Shown here piece after piece: positions 1-8,333 of a stretch of DNA of 64,000 nucleotides (its first letter is position 1; each line of letters opens with the position of its first letter). Both the position numbers and the translations under genes were made by a program. The DNA is taken from assembly GCF_014337155.1 (NCBI RefSeq), contig NZ_CP060632.1, positions 999,001 to 1,063,000 of the forward strand, read 5' to 3'. A model generated the notes under the pieces. The model saw only the letters and a program-made list of their open reading frames with translations, was not told where the DNA came from and ran no database searches. The DNA is from Wujia chipingensis. Lineage in GTDB: Bacteria; Bacillota; Clostridia; Lachnospirales; Lachnospiraceae.

Positions 1-156
1 GCGACAAATTTTCAGTATTTACCTCCTAAAACATTGCAATATATATTAGGACATAGTAAAATTTCAACGACGATGGATAACTATGTTGATGTAAAACCAA
101 GTAGCGAACAATTATTACAGATCAATGTAGTAGCAAAGCAATTAATTTGTAATTAG
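1..156 (+). CDS. Tyrosine recombinase (phage-type integrase), C-terminal fragment
   Basis: Frame 1 is open from the window edge to a TAG stop and encodes the last 51 residues of a tyrosine site-specific recombinase. The segment LGHSKISTTMDNYVDV carries the family's late catalytic histidine (LGH) and the tyrosine nucleophile (DNY), which forms the 3'-phosphotyrosine DNA intermediate. The rest of the catalytic domain, with the first arginine, lies upstream of the window. The gene is visibly more AT-rich than the following his genes, which suits acquired DNA. A run of 10-bp-spaced GTAA repeats follows within 60 bases. Which element the recombinase moves cannot be told from this fragment. Confidence 0.85.
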   Translation, partial: ATNFQYLPPKTLQYILGHSKISTTMDNYVDVKPSSEQLLQINVVAKQLICN

Positions 157-195
157 TATGAAAGTTAGCGTACTAAATATTTACTAATTATGATG

Positions 196-237
196 TGTAA
201 CGAAATGTAACAGATTGTAATAAAAAGTAACGAAATG
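196..237. repeat. Four 10-bp-phased GTAA repeats downstream of the integrase
   Basis: GTAA recurs at exactly 10-bp steps (197, 207, 217 and 227). The first and fourth copies sit in an identical 11-base word, GTAACGAAATG, at 197-207 and 227-237. One-helical-turn phasing places all copies on the same DNA face, as expected for cooperative protein binding. Arm-type integrase or excisionase sites at the end of an element are the most likely reading; an operator for the following hisHF genes is the alternative. Confidence 0.5.
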
Positions 238-304
238 CCATTTGAACATGGCTAAAATATAAGATAACACAATAAAAATGCTTGAATACAATGAGGATGA
301 GACG

Positions 305-910
305 ATGATAGCAATTTTAGATTACGATGCAGGCAACATTAAAAGTGTAGAAAAAGCAGTGCATTATCTGGGCGAAGAAGCTGTAATCACGCGGGATAAG
401 GATCTGATCTTATCGTGTGACAAGGTGATCCTGCCGGGCGTGGGAAGCTTCGGTGATGCGATGGGTAAGCTGCGGGAGTACAAGCTGGATCAGGTGATCT
501 ACGATGTGGTAGATGCCGGGACACCATTTCTTGGAATCTGCCTTGGCTTACAGCTTCTGTATAAGACAAGCGAGGAAAGCCCGGGAGCAACGGGACTTGG
601 AATTTTGGACGGCGAGATTTTACGGATTCCAGATGCACCGGATCTGAAGGTGCCACAGATTGGATGGAATTCTCTCGATATCACACCGGGCGCAAAATTA
701 TTTGCCGGTGTGGAGGAACACCCATATGTATATTTTGTGCATTCGTATTACCTGAAATCGAAGGACGAAGCAGATGTTGCAGCGCGGACACACTATTCCG
801 TGGAGATTCATGCATCTGTGGAAAAGGGAAATGTATTTGCGTGTCAGTTCCATCCGGAGAAGAGTTCGACGGTAGGACTGAAAATATTGGATAACTTTAT
901 ACACTTATAA
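305..910 (+). CDS. hisH: Imidazole glycerol phosphate synthase, glutaminase subunit HisH
   Basis: HisH hydrolyses glutamine and channels ammonia to HisF in the fifth step of histidine synthesis. The 201-residue protein is a class I glutamine amidotransferase: the nucleophile is Cys79 in GICLGLQ, and His183 and Glu185 in FHPEKSS complete the triad. The oxyanion strand [10 protein letters not shown] is near residues 44-53. An upstream in-frame ATG at 278 exists, but the ATG at 305 is preferred: GAGG lies 8 bases before it and the protein then begins [11 protein letters not shown], as HisH usually does. hisF follows after 20 bases. The rest of the his operon is not present, so these two genes may have been separated from it by the integrase-bearing element, or may always have stood apart. 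Confidence 0.96.
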   Translation: MIAILDYDAGNIKSVEKAVHYLGEEAVITRDKDLILSCDKVILPGVGSFGDAMGKLREYKLDQVIYDVVDAGTPFLGICLGLQLLYKTSEESPGATGLGILDGEILRIPDAPDLKVPQIGWNSLDITPGAKLFAGVEEHPYVYFVHSYYLKSKDEADVAARTHYSVEIHASVEKGNVFACQFHPEKSSTVGLKILDNFIHL

Positions 911-930
911 GAGACGGGGAGGAAGAGAGT

Positions 931-1692
931 ATGCATACAAAGAGAATTATTCCTTGTCTGGATGTCAACAATGGCAGGGTTGTAAAGGGTATCAATTTTG
1001 TGAATTTGAAGGATGCAGGTGATCCGGTTGCTGTTGGTGCTGCTTATGATAAGGCAGGTGCGGATGAGCTTGTATTTCTGGATATTACAGCATCTTCGGA
1101 TTCGAGAAATATCGTGATCGATATGGTGCGGAAGGTTGCGGAGACTGTATTTATTCCGTTTACGGTTGGCGGCGGTATCCGTACAGTTGATGATTTTAAG
1201 GCGATTTTACGTGAGGGCGCCGATAAGATCAGTATCAATTCCTCTGCTATCAATACACCACGGCTGATCAGTGATGCTGCAGACAAGTTTGGCAGCCAGT
1301 GTGTGGTCGTTGCGATTGATGCGAGAAGAAGAGAAGATGGAAGCGGCTGGAATGTGTTCAAGAACGGTGGACGTGTCGATACCGGACTTGATGCAATCGA
1401 GTGGGCGATGCAGGCAGATAAGATGGGCGCAGGAGAGATCCTGCTTACGAGTATGGACTGTGATGGAACAAAGGCAGGCTACGACGTGGAGCTGACCAGA
1501 CTGATTGCCGAAAATGTATCCGTTCCGGTAATTGCGTCCGGCGGTGCAGGAACGAAGGAGCACTTCTATGATGCACTGACAGAGGGAAAAGCAGACGCAG
1601 CACTTGCAGCATCCCTGTTCCACTACAAGGAGCTGGAGATCATGGATCTCAAAGCATATCTGGCGGAGCGTGGAATTCCGATGCGTATGTAG
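931..1692 (+). CDS. hisF: Imidazole glycerol phosphate synthase, cyclase subunit HisF
   Basis: HisF is the TIM-barrel cyclase that combines ammonia from HisH with PRFAR to give imidazole glycerol phosphate and AICAR, linking histidine and purine synthesis. The protein is 253 residues, the family's normal size. The two catalytic aspartates are Asp11 (CLDVNNG) and Asp130 (VAIDARR). Phosphate-binding loops are visible at TVGGGIRT (78-85) and in the C-terminal IASGGAGT. The start follows a GAGGAAGAGAG ribosome site. Transcribed with hisH. Confidence 0.97.
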   Translation: MHTKRIIPCLDVNNGRVVKGINFVNLKDAGDPVAVGAAYDKAGADELVFLDITASSDSRNIVIDMVRKVAETVFIPFTVGGGIRTVDDFKAILREGADKISINSSAINTPRLISDAADKFGSQCVVVAIDARRREDGSGWNVFKNGGRVDTGLDAIEWAMQADKMGAGEILLTSMDCDGTKAGYDVELTRLIAENVSVPVIASGGAGTKEHFYDALTEGKADAALAASLFHYKELEIMDLKAYLAERGIPMRM

Positions 1693-1724
1693 CGATATAC
1701 GACGGTGGAAGAAGGACTTAAAAC

Positions 1725-2150
1725 ATGATAACACTCATTGAAAATGATATTTCTCTGGAAGAGTATCTGACACTTCGGGAGAAAGTTGGCTGGAAGAAAC
1801 TGACAGACAAGCAGGCGGCACATGCCCTTGCGAATTGTCTGTATAAAGTAAAAGCGGTCGATGCGGACGGACAGGTCGTTGGTATGGGACGTGTCGTTGG
1901 AGACGGTGCCGTGGTCTGTTATATTCAGGATCTGATCGTGATTCCACAGGTGCAGGCACAGGGCATTGGCTCGCAGATTATACAGAAATTAAAAGCGTAT
2001 GTGGAATCTCTGCGGGAAGAGGAAAGCACGATGATGCTATGTCTGATGTGTGCCAAGGGCAGAGAGCCATTTTATGAAAAACATGGATTTATGCAGCGAC
2101 CGACCGATGCACTTGGACCGGGTATGATTCAGTATCTGACAGAAAAATAA
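1725..2150 (+). CDS. GNAT-family N-acetyltransferase
   Basis: A 141-residue cytoplasmic protein with the GNAT fold. The motif A region QDLIVIPQVQAQGIGSQI (about 70-87) contains the Q-x-x-G-I-G acetyl-CoA pyrophosphate loop, and the C-terminal FYEKHGFMQRPTDALGPGM is the usual motif B end of small GNATs (YitI-like). Substrate unknown. It lies 32 bases after hisF in the same direction and is followed by a strong terminator, so it may be the last gene of the hisHF transcript. Nothing ties it to histidine synthesis. Confidence 0.88.
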   Translation: MITLIENDISLEEYLTLREKVGWKKLTDKQAAHALANCLYKVKAVDADGQVVGMGRVVGDGAVVCYIQDLIVIPQVQAQGIGSQIIQKLKAYVESLREEESTMMLCLMCAKGREPFYEKHGFMQRPTDALGPGMIQYLTEK

Positions 2151-2158
2151 AGAATAAA

Positions 2159-2192
2159 ACAAAAAATCCTCCCATCCGGGAGGTTTTTTGCT
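2159..2192. terminator. Bidirectional rho-independent terminator
   Basis: An AAAAAATCCTCCC arm pairs with GGGAGGTTTTTT around a 4-base loop, with T-runs on both strands. It serves the GNAT gene on the plus strand and the HPr-like gene arriving on the minus strand. Confidence 0.9.
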
Positions 2193-2210
2193 TTCTATCG
2201 AACTATGAGA

Positions 2211-2444
2211 TTACTCAGCAAGATATGGCTTTAACGCTGCCATGATATCTTCTGTATCCTTATCTGTATGTACATTTAAGTCGATTGGCTTGGAAATATC
2301 CAAACTGAAAATACCCATGATAGACTTTGCATCGATAACATAACGACCAGATACTAAATCAAACTCAGCATTAAAACCGCTGATGTCATTTACAAAGCTC
2401 TTTACCTTATCGATAGAGTTGAGAGAAATTTTAACCTTTAACAT
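2211..2444 (-). CDS. HPr-like protein lacking the phosphorylatable histidine
   Basis: A 77-residue protein with the size and fold pattern of the PTS phosphocarrier HPr. The regulatory-serine segment is intact: KSIMGIFSLD, with Ser41 at the position of HPr Ser46. The active-site loop that should read G-[IL]-H-A-R-P-A is instead SIDKVKS, with Asp12 near the place of His15. It therefore cannot accept phosphate from enzyme I in the usual way. That combination resembles Crh of Bacillus, a CcpA co-regulator with no PTS transport role, so a regulatory role is inferred. An AAGGAGG ribosome site precedes the ATG. Confidence 0.82.
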   Translation of the reverse strand: MLKVKISLNSIDKVKSFVNDISGFNAEFDLVSGRYVIDAKSIMGIFSLDISKPIDLNVHTDKDTEDIMAALKPYLAE

Positions 2445-2524
2445 ATAGAAACCTCCTTGTATATTATGAAAGCGAAAAATAATCTCAAAAATATATCTTT
2501 CGCACTTTTTTTATCTATGTTACT

Positions 2525-2553
2525 ATAATAAAAGTTTACACTATAAAAGTCAA
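2525..2553 (-). promoter_or_regulatory. SigA-type promoter of the HPr-like gene
   Basis: On the minus strand TTGACT (2553-2548) and TATTAT (2530-2525) are separated by 17 bases, giving a start near 2518 and a leader of about 75 bases. The region is shared with the divergent mtaB gene. Confidence 0.65.
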
Positions 2554-2570
2554 GAATCAGCAGGAGAAAT

Positions 2571-3902
2571 TTGCGTAAAATGTATGTGAATATTTTAAAT
2601 AAAAAAGTAGCAGTTTGCACACTTGGATGCAAGGTGAATCAATATGAGTCAGACAGTATGATGGATATTTTGAAGAAAAATGGATGCGAGATTGTACCAT
2701 TTTCACAGTTTGCAGATGTGTATATCGTCAATACGTGTTCGGTCACGAATATGGCGGAGCGAAAGTCGAGACAGATGCTGCACCGCGCGAAAAAGAAGAA
2801 CCCGGAGGCGGTCATTGTGGCAGCCGGATGCTATGTGCAGGCAGCCGAGGAAGCGTTGGCAAAGGATCTAGGCATCGATATTCTGATCGGAAACAACTGC
2901 AAGAAGGATGTTGCCCGTATCTTAAGTGAATATTATGAGGATACGTCCATGCATGAGGTTGTGATCGACATCAATCACACGAACGAATATGAGGAAATGA
3001 CGCTCGTAAAGCCGAACGAGCGATGCCGTGCCTATGTCAAGGTGCAGGACGGCTGTAATAATTTCTGCACGTATTGTATCATCCCATATACACGTGGCAG
3101 AATCCGCAGCCGGAAGCTTGCGGATGTCGTGCGGGAGGTAGAAGGGCTGGCAGTAGAAGGCGTACAGGAAGTCGTGATTACAGGAATCAATTTATCTTCC
3201 TATGAGGATGAGGATGGTGCATCGCTGCTGATGCTGTTACAGGCAGTTGCCAAAGTGAATGGTATTAAGCGTATCCGGATGGGATCGCTGGAGCCGCGTG
3301 TGATCACAGAGGAATTCCTGGATGGTATCACAGCGCTTGATAAGGTGTGTCCGCATTTCCATCTGTCATTGCAGAGTGCCTGCAATGAGACGTTAAAGCG
3401 GATGAACCGGAAATATACAATCGAAGAATATATGGAAAAATGCGAGATGATCCGCAAGGCATATGATCGTCCGGCGATCGCGACAGATGTGATTGTAGGA
3501 TTCCCGGGGGAAACCGAGGAGGAATTTGCAACAACGGTGGCAAATCTGGAGAAGCTGAATCTCTATGAGATGCATGTATTTAAATATTCAAAGCGGAGCG
3601 GCACGATCGCAGCGACAATGGAGCATCAGGTGAGCGATGCAGTGAAGGAGAAGCGAAGCAATGTGCTGTTAGAGCTGACGGCGAACCAGAAGGCAGCATT
3701 TGAAGCACAGTTTTCCGGAGAGCTGCTTCCGGTGCTGATGGAGGAGTATGACTGTATCGACAAGGATGGAAAGCCGGCGTATGTCATGAAGGGACACACA
3801 GATCGTTATATCCTTGTGAAGCAGGAGACGACAAGAGAAGTCTGCGAGCAGAGTGTCAATACATTCGTGGATATTTTGTACCGGTCGGAGAAGTCGAAAT
3901 AA
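2571..3902 (+). CDS. mtaB: tRNA (N6-threonylcarbamoyladenosine 37) methylthiotransferase MtaB
   Basis: A radical-SAM enzyme that adds a methylthio group to t6A37 in tRNAs reading ANN codons. In order it has an N-terminal UPF0004 domain whose LGCKVNQYES opening is the MtaB signature and whose three cysteines bind the auxiliary 4Fe-4S cluster; the radical-SAM motif CNNFCTYC near residue 160; and a C-terminal TRAM RNA-binding domain. Full length at about 440 residues. The start is uncertain: an AGGAG at 2562 lies 4 bases before TTG 2571 and 13 bases before ATG 2580, and neither spacing is ideal. Single-gene unit with no linked partner. Confidence 0.94.
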   Translation: MRKMYVNILNKKVAVCTLGCKVNQYESDSMMDILKKNGCEIVPFSQFADVYIVNTCSVTNMAERKSRQMLHRAKKKNPEAVIVAAGCYVQAAEEALAKDLGIDILIGNNCKKDVARILSEYYEDTSMHEVVIDINHTNEYEEMTLVKPNERCRAYVKVQDGCNNFCTYCIIPYTRGRIRSRKLADVVREVEGLAVEGVQEVVITGINLSSYEDEDGASLLMLLQAVAKVNGIKRIRMGSLEPRVITEEFLDGITALDKVCPHFHLSLQSACNETLKRMNRKYTIEEYMEKCEMIRKAYDRPAIATDVIVGFPGETEEEFATTVANLEKLNLYEMHVFKYSKRSGTIAATMEHQVSDAVKEKRSNVLLELTANQKAAFEAQFSGELLPVLMEEYDCIDKDGKPAYVMKGHTDRYILVKQETTREVCEQSVNTFVDILYRSEKSK

Positions 3903-3914
3903 GGATGTTGGATC

Positions 3915-3954
3915 ATGGCATATGGACGTATATCTTTACGAAAATATGCCATGA
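3915..3954. repeat. Perfect 10-bp inverted repeat after mtaB
   Basis: CATGGCATAT (3915-3924) and ATATGCCATG (3945-3954) are exact reverse complements around a 20-base loop. The tract that follows is A-rich, not T-rich, so it is not a normal terminator for mtaB. It could stabilise the mtaB 3' end. Confidence 0.5.
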
Positions 3955-3987
3955 ATTAAAAAAAAATAAAAAAATTAAAAAAAGTTG

Positions 3988-4016
3988 TTGACAACATGTT
4001 ATATATTTGTTATAGT
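3988..4016 (+). promoter_or_regulatory. Strong SigA promoter of tRNA-Glu
   Basis: A perfect TTGACA (3988-3993), a 17-base spacer and TATAGT (4011-4016), preceded by an A-rich tract like an UP element. The predicted start lies about 10 bases before the mature tRNA. Confidence 0.88.
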
Positions 4017-4033
4017 AACAAAGGTTTCAAGAT

Positions 4034-4105
4034 GGTTCGTTGGTCAAGCGGCTAAGACGTCGCCCTCTCACGGCGAAAACAGGGGTTCGATTCCCCTACG
4101 AACTG
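4034..4105 (+). tRNA. tRNA-Glu (anticodon CTC)
   Basis: The cloverleaf closes. The acceptor arm is GGTTCGT with ACGAACT, its first pair being G-U. The anticodon stem TCGCC/GGCGA encloses the loop CTCTCAC, so the anticodon is CTC, reading GAG. The T arm is AGGGG-TTCGATT-CCCCT. G73 is the discriminator. The 3' CCA is not encoded and must be added afterwards. It is a single gene with its own promoter and terminator. Confidence 0.95.
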
Positions 4106-4107
4106 CT

Positions 4108-4138
4108 TTTAAAAGGATACAGATTGTATCCTTTTTTT
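4108..4138 (+). terminator. Terminator of tRNA-Glu
   Basis: AAAAGGATACA pairs with TGTATCCTTTT and is followed by a run of T, directly after the tRNA. Confidence 0.9.
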
Positions 4139-4237
4139 TTCGCGATTTTCCCTTTTATAAGAAAAGAATCACTTGAAGAAAATGCCTCCGTGAGATATAC
4201 TATACTACATATGATACAGAAGAAAGGGGTTAGTAAT

Positions 4238-5023
4238 ATGGCTGTATGTGAATCATGTGGAGCAAGGGTGCAGGATGGAATTACGATCTGTCCGGAATGT
4301 GGGCGCCCGGTGGTGAAGATGAAGACAAGTCTTGGGCTGAAAGGTGAGAACGGAAAGAAGCCGGTACAGCAAAGGGCATATACACCAACCGATGATTATG
4401 GTGACATCTATGATGGGAACAGTATCGGGGGAACAGATCCTGTCAAGATTACGAAGGAAGACGTAAAGGAATACAAAGAGCTGAACAAGAAACAGGGCGG
4501 CGGAAGCGGCGTCGGCAAAGTGTTTGGCACGATCTTCAAGTTCATCATATTTGCAGCAATCGTATTTGGTATTTATATGTTTGTGACAAAGGTTGTGTTA
4601 AAGCCGAACGGACCGGAGACTTATGAGGATGCAGTCAAAGCATTCCAGACAGCGGTCAATGAGGATGACAGTGAGAAATTACAGGCATTAGTACCGGAAT
4701 ACATAACAGCAAACAAAGCCTTGGTTGAGGAAATCTTACCATATGTGCAGGAGACAAACTACACATCGATCAAGATTATTGATACATCCATCTGGGGCAC
4801 TTCTGAGGTAAATGCATTCAACGACAAGATCCAGCTGGAGCATGGTAAGACTGCAGATGCAAGAGAGGGTGTTACCCTGAAGCTTGGACTGCGTGGAACG
4901 ATGAAGGATCGCAATGGCGTGAAGAGACAGTATCTGGAAGTAAATATTGATTTCATCAAGATCAAAGGCGTCTGGTATCCGGATATCGAAGAGGTACAGG
5001 ATCAGTTGTTTAAACAGGATTAA
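4238..5023 (+). CDS. Zinc-ribbon membrane protein of unknown function
   Basis: 261 residues. The N-terminus is a zinc ribbon (CESC at 4-7, CPEC at 18-21). A basic and Gly-rich linker follows, then one transmembrane helix at about 95-119 and a C-terminal domain of about 140 residues with alternating helix and strand character, probably outside the membrane. This layout is common in Firmicutes proteins of unknown role. The start chosen is ATG 4238 because AGAAAGGGG lies 9 bases before it; reading further upstream would run back into the tRNA and its terminator. A terminator separates it from addB. Confidence 0.82.
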   Translation: MAVCESCGARVQDGITICPECGRPVVKMKTSLGLKGENGKKPVQQRAYTPTDDYGDIYDGNSIGGTDPVKITKEDVKEYKELNKKQGGGSGVGKVFGTIFKFIIFAAIVFGIYMFVTKVVLKPNGPETYEDAVKAFQTAVNEDDSEKLQALVPEYITANKALVEEILPYVQETNYTSIKIIDTSIWGTSEVNAFNDKIQLEHGKTADAREGVTLKLGLRGTMKDRNGVKRQYLEVNIDFIKIKGVWYPDIEEVQDQLFKQD

Positions 5024-5027
5024 GAAA

Positions 5028-5062
5028 AAGCCGGGAGCGAAAAACTTCCGGCTTATTTTTTT
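5028..5062 (+). terminator. Terminator between the zinc-ribbon gene and addB
   Basis: AAGCCGGGAG (5028-5037) pairs with CTTCCGGCTT (5045-5054), including one G-U pair, followed by ATTTTTTT. Confidence 0.85.
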
Positions 5063-5075
5063 GACGGAGGCGTAC

Positions 5076-8000
5076 ATGGCGTTACAGTTTATCCTTGGCC
5101 CAAGCGGGGCAGGAAAATCAGAATATATTTACGAGGACATTATACGTCGGACAATGCAGGATGAGCGGGAAAATGTGATCGTGCTTGTCCCGGAACAGTA
5201 TTCGCTGGAGATTCAACGAAAGCTTGTGCAGAAGCATCCGCGCGGTGGCAGCTTCCAGATTGACGTCATCGGGTTTAACCGGCTGGCATATCGGATATTT
5301 GATGAGCTGCATATCAAGCCGAAGAAGGTGCTGGAGGATTTCGGAAAATCTATGTTGCTGCGAAAGGCAGCACAGGAGCACAAAGAAGAGCTGTCTCTGT
5401 ATGCCGGAAGTCTGGATAAGGCAGGATTTATCGACGAGGCAAAATCGTTGATGTCAGAGATCTACCAGTATGATATTCCACGGGAACGGCTGCGGGAGGC
5501 GTTACAGAAGCTGGACGATTCGGAGGAGGCACGTGTGCTTGCGAGAAAGCTGCAGGACATGCTGGTAATTTTCGATGCGTTTGAGGAGAAGAAAGGGCAG
5601 TCTTTTATCGTAGCAGAACAGATGCTGGAGCTCCTGACCGCGGCAGCGGAACAATCGGAGCTGATTGCAGGCAGTGAGATCGTATTAGATGGATTTACCG
5701 GATTTACACCGATTCAGTTGAATCTGATTTCCGTGTTGCTGCGCCGGGCGAAAAAAGTGACAATCGTATTGACGATTGACGCGGCAACCTATGAGAAAAA
5801 GCACGTGGCAGAGCATGAACTGTTTGCACTTACGAAGCAGACAATCGAGCATTTGCTGCTTACTGCCGAGCAGGCACATGTGGTTGTGGAACCGGCATTG
5901 TTCTTAGGAAAGGATGGCTGTAAACGGTGGAGCAAGGGCCATCCGCTGGCACATCTGGAGCAGAATCTGTTCCGCTATCCGTACCGTGTCGGGAAAGATG
6001 AGGAACAGGCGATTACGATTACGGCGTATGATACGCCGGCACAGGAGCTGACCGGCGTTGCAGAACAGATTCGTACCCTTGTGATGGAGCAGGGCTATCG
6101 TTACCGGGATATTGCGATCGTGAGTGGAAATCTGGAGGAAACGGCGGAATTTGCAAAGCGGATATTGCCGCAATATGAGATTCCTTATTTTATTGATATG
6201 ACGATGCCGGTGAAGAATCATCCATGTGTGGATGCGCTTACGCATGTGCTGCGAATCGTCGATGAGAATTTCAGTTATGACAGTGTGTTTGCGTTCTTAA
6301 AATCCGGAGTTGTAAAGTCGTTGGAACAATCGGAGATCGAGATGCTGGAAAACTACGTGCTGGCGCGTGGACGAAAGGGAATCCGGAGCTGGAGCCAGCC
6401 ATTTCTAAACGGTGAGGATGACACCGTGGATGAACTGCGTCAGGTTGTGATGGAAATATTGCAGCCATTTTACAAGGCAGTCTCCGGTGGAAAAAAGAAG
6501 ATTTCCGTGTTTGTCGAAGCCATCTATGCGCTTATGGAGACGCTTTCGATGGAGACGCAGTTTGAAGATGCCGGACTGTATGAGAAGGTGCGGCAGATCT
6601 TTGACAAGATGGTGGAGATCATGCCGGAGGACACGGTCAATGTACAGGAGTTTGAGGAACTGTTTGCCGTAGGAATGAAGGATGTCACACTTGGTATGGT
6701 GCCACCGACACTGGATATGCTCGTAGTCGGCGATATCACGCGAACCAGACTGGGTGATATCCGGGCGCTGTTTATCGTGGGTGTAAATGACGGCGTCATT
6801 CCGAAACGTGCCGGACGCAGTCAGATCATCAATGACCGCGAGAAAGAACGACTGGGTGCATTTGGTATCCATATGGCGCCGACAGAGCGGGTGAACAGCT
6901 ACACCGAACAGTTTTACCTGTATCAGAACATGACGAAGCCAAAGGATTGTCTGCATTTATCCTATGTGTGTATGAGTGCCACGAATGAGACAATGCGGCC
7001 ATCTTATATATTAGACCGGATTCGAAGAATTTTTCCGGACAAGAAGGAATTACAGGGACAGCGGATGGAGAATCGGATCGTGACAGACAAATCCGGGCTG
7101 GAGGTTTTAATCATAGGAATCCGGGAATTGCTCGAGGGTAATCACAGCCACGAGAAAGAGACACTGCAGTTATATAAGCTGTATCTGAAGCATGGAGATG
7201 CCCGGACACTCGAACGGATGAAACAGGCGATGCAGTACCAGAATCTGCCGGAGAAGTTGGCAGAACAGGTGACACAGCTGATTCAGTTACAGGATATGGC
7301 GATGTCTGTATCGAAGCTGGAACAGTATGCAAGCTGTGCGTATGCATTTTTCCTTCGATACATTCTACGGTTAGAGGAGCGGCAGATTCATGGTATCGAC
7401 AACCGGAACGTCGGTATGATCCTGCACGGTGCGATGGAGCAGATGTTTTGCTATGTGCGGGATCAGAAGGACAATGCGTGGGAGACACTGTCCGAGCAGG
7501 AGCGGGATGCGAAGACAGAGGAATTCGTGAATGAAAACTTTGCGAAGGAATACGCCGGACAGGAGCTGGATGCCGGACAGTATGAAGTGCTACGGAAGAG
7601 TTTGATCCGAATCGGAAAACGAACCGTGCAGAAGCTGCAGGCGATGATGGATGCGTCTTACAAACCGCGGTATTTTGAGTATGCATTCCGAAAAAAACTG
7701 CAGGTGGGAGATGAACAGTTGTCCTTAGTTGGCGTGGTGGACCGCGGAGATTTGTATGTGAATGAAGCAGAGCAGACGATCTCCCTGCGTGTGATCGACT
7801 ACAAATCCGGGGCACATGAGTTTGATCTTGGTGATCTGTACGAGGGGCTGGAGCTGCAGCTTGCAATCTATACAGATGTGATGCGTGAACTGGTCGATCA
7901 GGAGTGGAATAAAAACCGCGCGGAGACAGAACGCTATAAGATTGTGACGGATAGTATGTATTATTATCATATGCAGGATCCATATGTGCAGGCGGAAAAT

Positions 8001-8333
8001 GAGACAGAGGCGGAGGAAGCACGGGAGAAGCAGCTGATATACAAAGGACTGGCACGGGATGACGCGGAGGAATTTGACACAGTGCTTGCCTATGCCGAGT
8101 ACAAGGCATCTGCACTTGCCACGCAGATGAAATCGGGAGTGATCGACAAAAATCCGATGCGGGAGTCCAACAAGACCGCGTGCGATTACTGCGCATACAA
8201 AGATGTGTGCCGGTTTGATGAGAAATACGGAAACAACCGTTATCACCACACAAAGCACAGCGCAAAGGAGAAGGAACAGTTATTGGAGGAGATGCATAGC
8301 GTATGCCATGGACAGAAAAACAGGAACAGGTAA
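5076..8333 (+). CDS. addB: ATP-dependent helicase/deoxyribonuclease subunit B
   Basis: AddB pairs with AddA to process DNA double-strand ends for RecA in place of RecBCD. The 1085-residue protein begins with a Walker A loop GPSGAGKS (about 7-14). Its C-terminal RecB-like nuclease contains RVIDYKSG (catalytic Asp and Lys) and the four-cysteine iron-sulfur staple: one Cys in ASCAYAFFLRY and three in CDYCAYKDVC near the end. The frame is open further upstream, but ATG 5076 has CGGAGG 5 bases before it and matches the family N-terminus (MALQFILG). It overlaps addA by 31 bases, implying coupled translation. Confidence 0.95.
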   Translation: MALQFILGPSGAGKSEYIYEDIIRRTMQDERENVIVLVPEQYSLEIQRKLVQKHPRGGSFQIDVIGFNRLAYRIFDELHIKPKKVLEDFGKSMLLRKAAQEHKEELSLYAGSLDKAGFIDEAKSLMSEIYQYDIPRERLREALQKLDDSEEARVLARKLQDMLVIFDAFEEKKGQSFIVAEQMLELLTAAAEQSELIAGSEIVLDGFTGFTPIQLNLISVLLRRAKKVTIVLTIDAATYEKKHVAEHELFALTKQTIEHLLLTAEQAHVVVEPALFLGKDGCKRWSKGHPLAHLEQNLFRYPYRVGKDEEQAITITAYDTPAQELTGVAEQIRTLVMEQGYRYRDIAIVSGNLEETAEFAKRILPQYEIPYFIDMTMPVKNHPCVDALTHVLRIVDENFSYDSVFAFLKSGVVKSLEQSEIEMLENYVLARGRKGIRSWSQPFLNGEDDTVDELRQVVMEILQPFYKAVSGGKKKISVFVEAIYALMETLSMETQFEDAGLYEKVRQIFDKMVEIMPEDTVNVQEFEELFAVGMKDVTLGMVPPTLDMLVVGDITRTRLGDIRALFIVGVNDGVIPKRAGRSQIINDREKERLGAFGIHMAPTERVNSYTEQFYLYQNMTKPKDCLHLSYVCMSATNETMRPSYILDRIRRIFPDKKELQGQRMENRIVTDKSGLEVLIIGIRELLEGNHSHEKETLQLYKLYLKHGDARTLERMKQAMQYQNLPEKLAEQVTQLIQLQDMAMSVSKLEQYASCAYAFFLRYILRLEERQIHGIDNRNVGMILHGAMEQMFCYVRDQKDNAWETLSEQERDAKTEEFVNENFAKEYAGQELDAGQYEVLRKSLIRIGKRTVQKLQAMMDASYKPRYFEYAFRKKLQVGDEQLSLVGVVDRGDLYVNEAEQTISLRVIDYKSGAHEFDLGDLYEGLELQLAIYTDVMRELVDQEWNKNRAETERYKIVTDSMYYYHMQDPYVQAENETEAEEAREKQLIYKGLARDDAEEFDTVLAYAEYKASALATQMKSGVIDKNPMRESNKTACDYCAYKDVCRFDEKYGNNRYHHTKHSAKEKEQLLEEMHSVCHGQKNRNR

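Noticed and set aside
278..304. Upstream in-frame ATG extending HisH by nine residues
   Set aside because: The ATG at 305 has GAGG 8 bases upstream and gives the normal HisH N-terminus.
4040..4237. Open frame running from inside tRNA-Glu into the zinc-ribbon protein
   Set aside because: It crosses the tRNA and its terminator; the ATG at 4238 has its own ribosome site and starts at the zinc ribbon.
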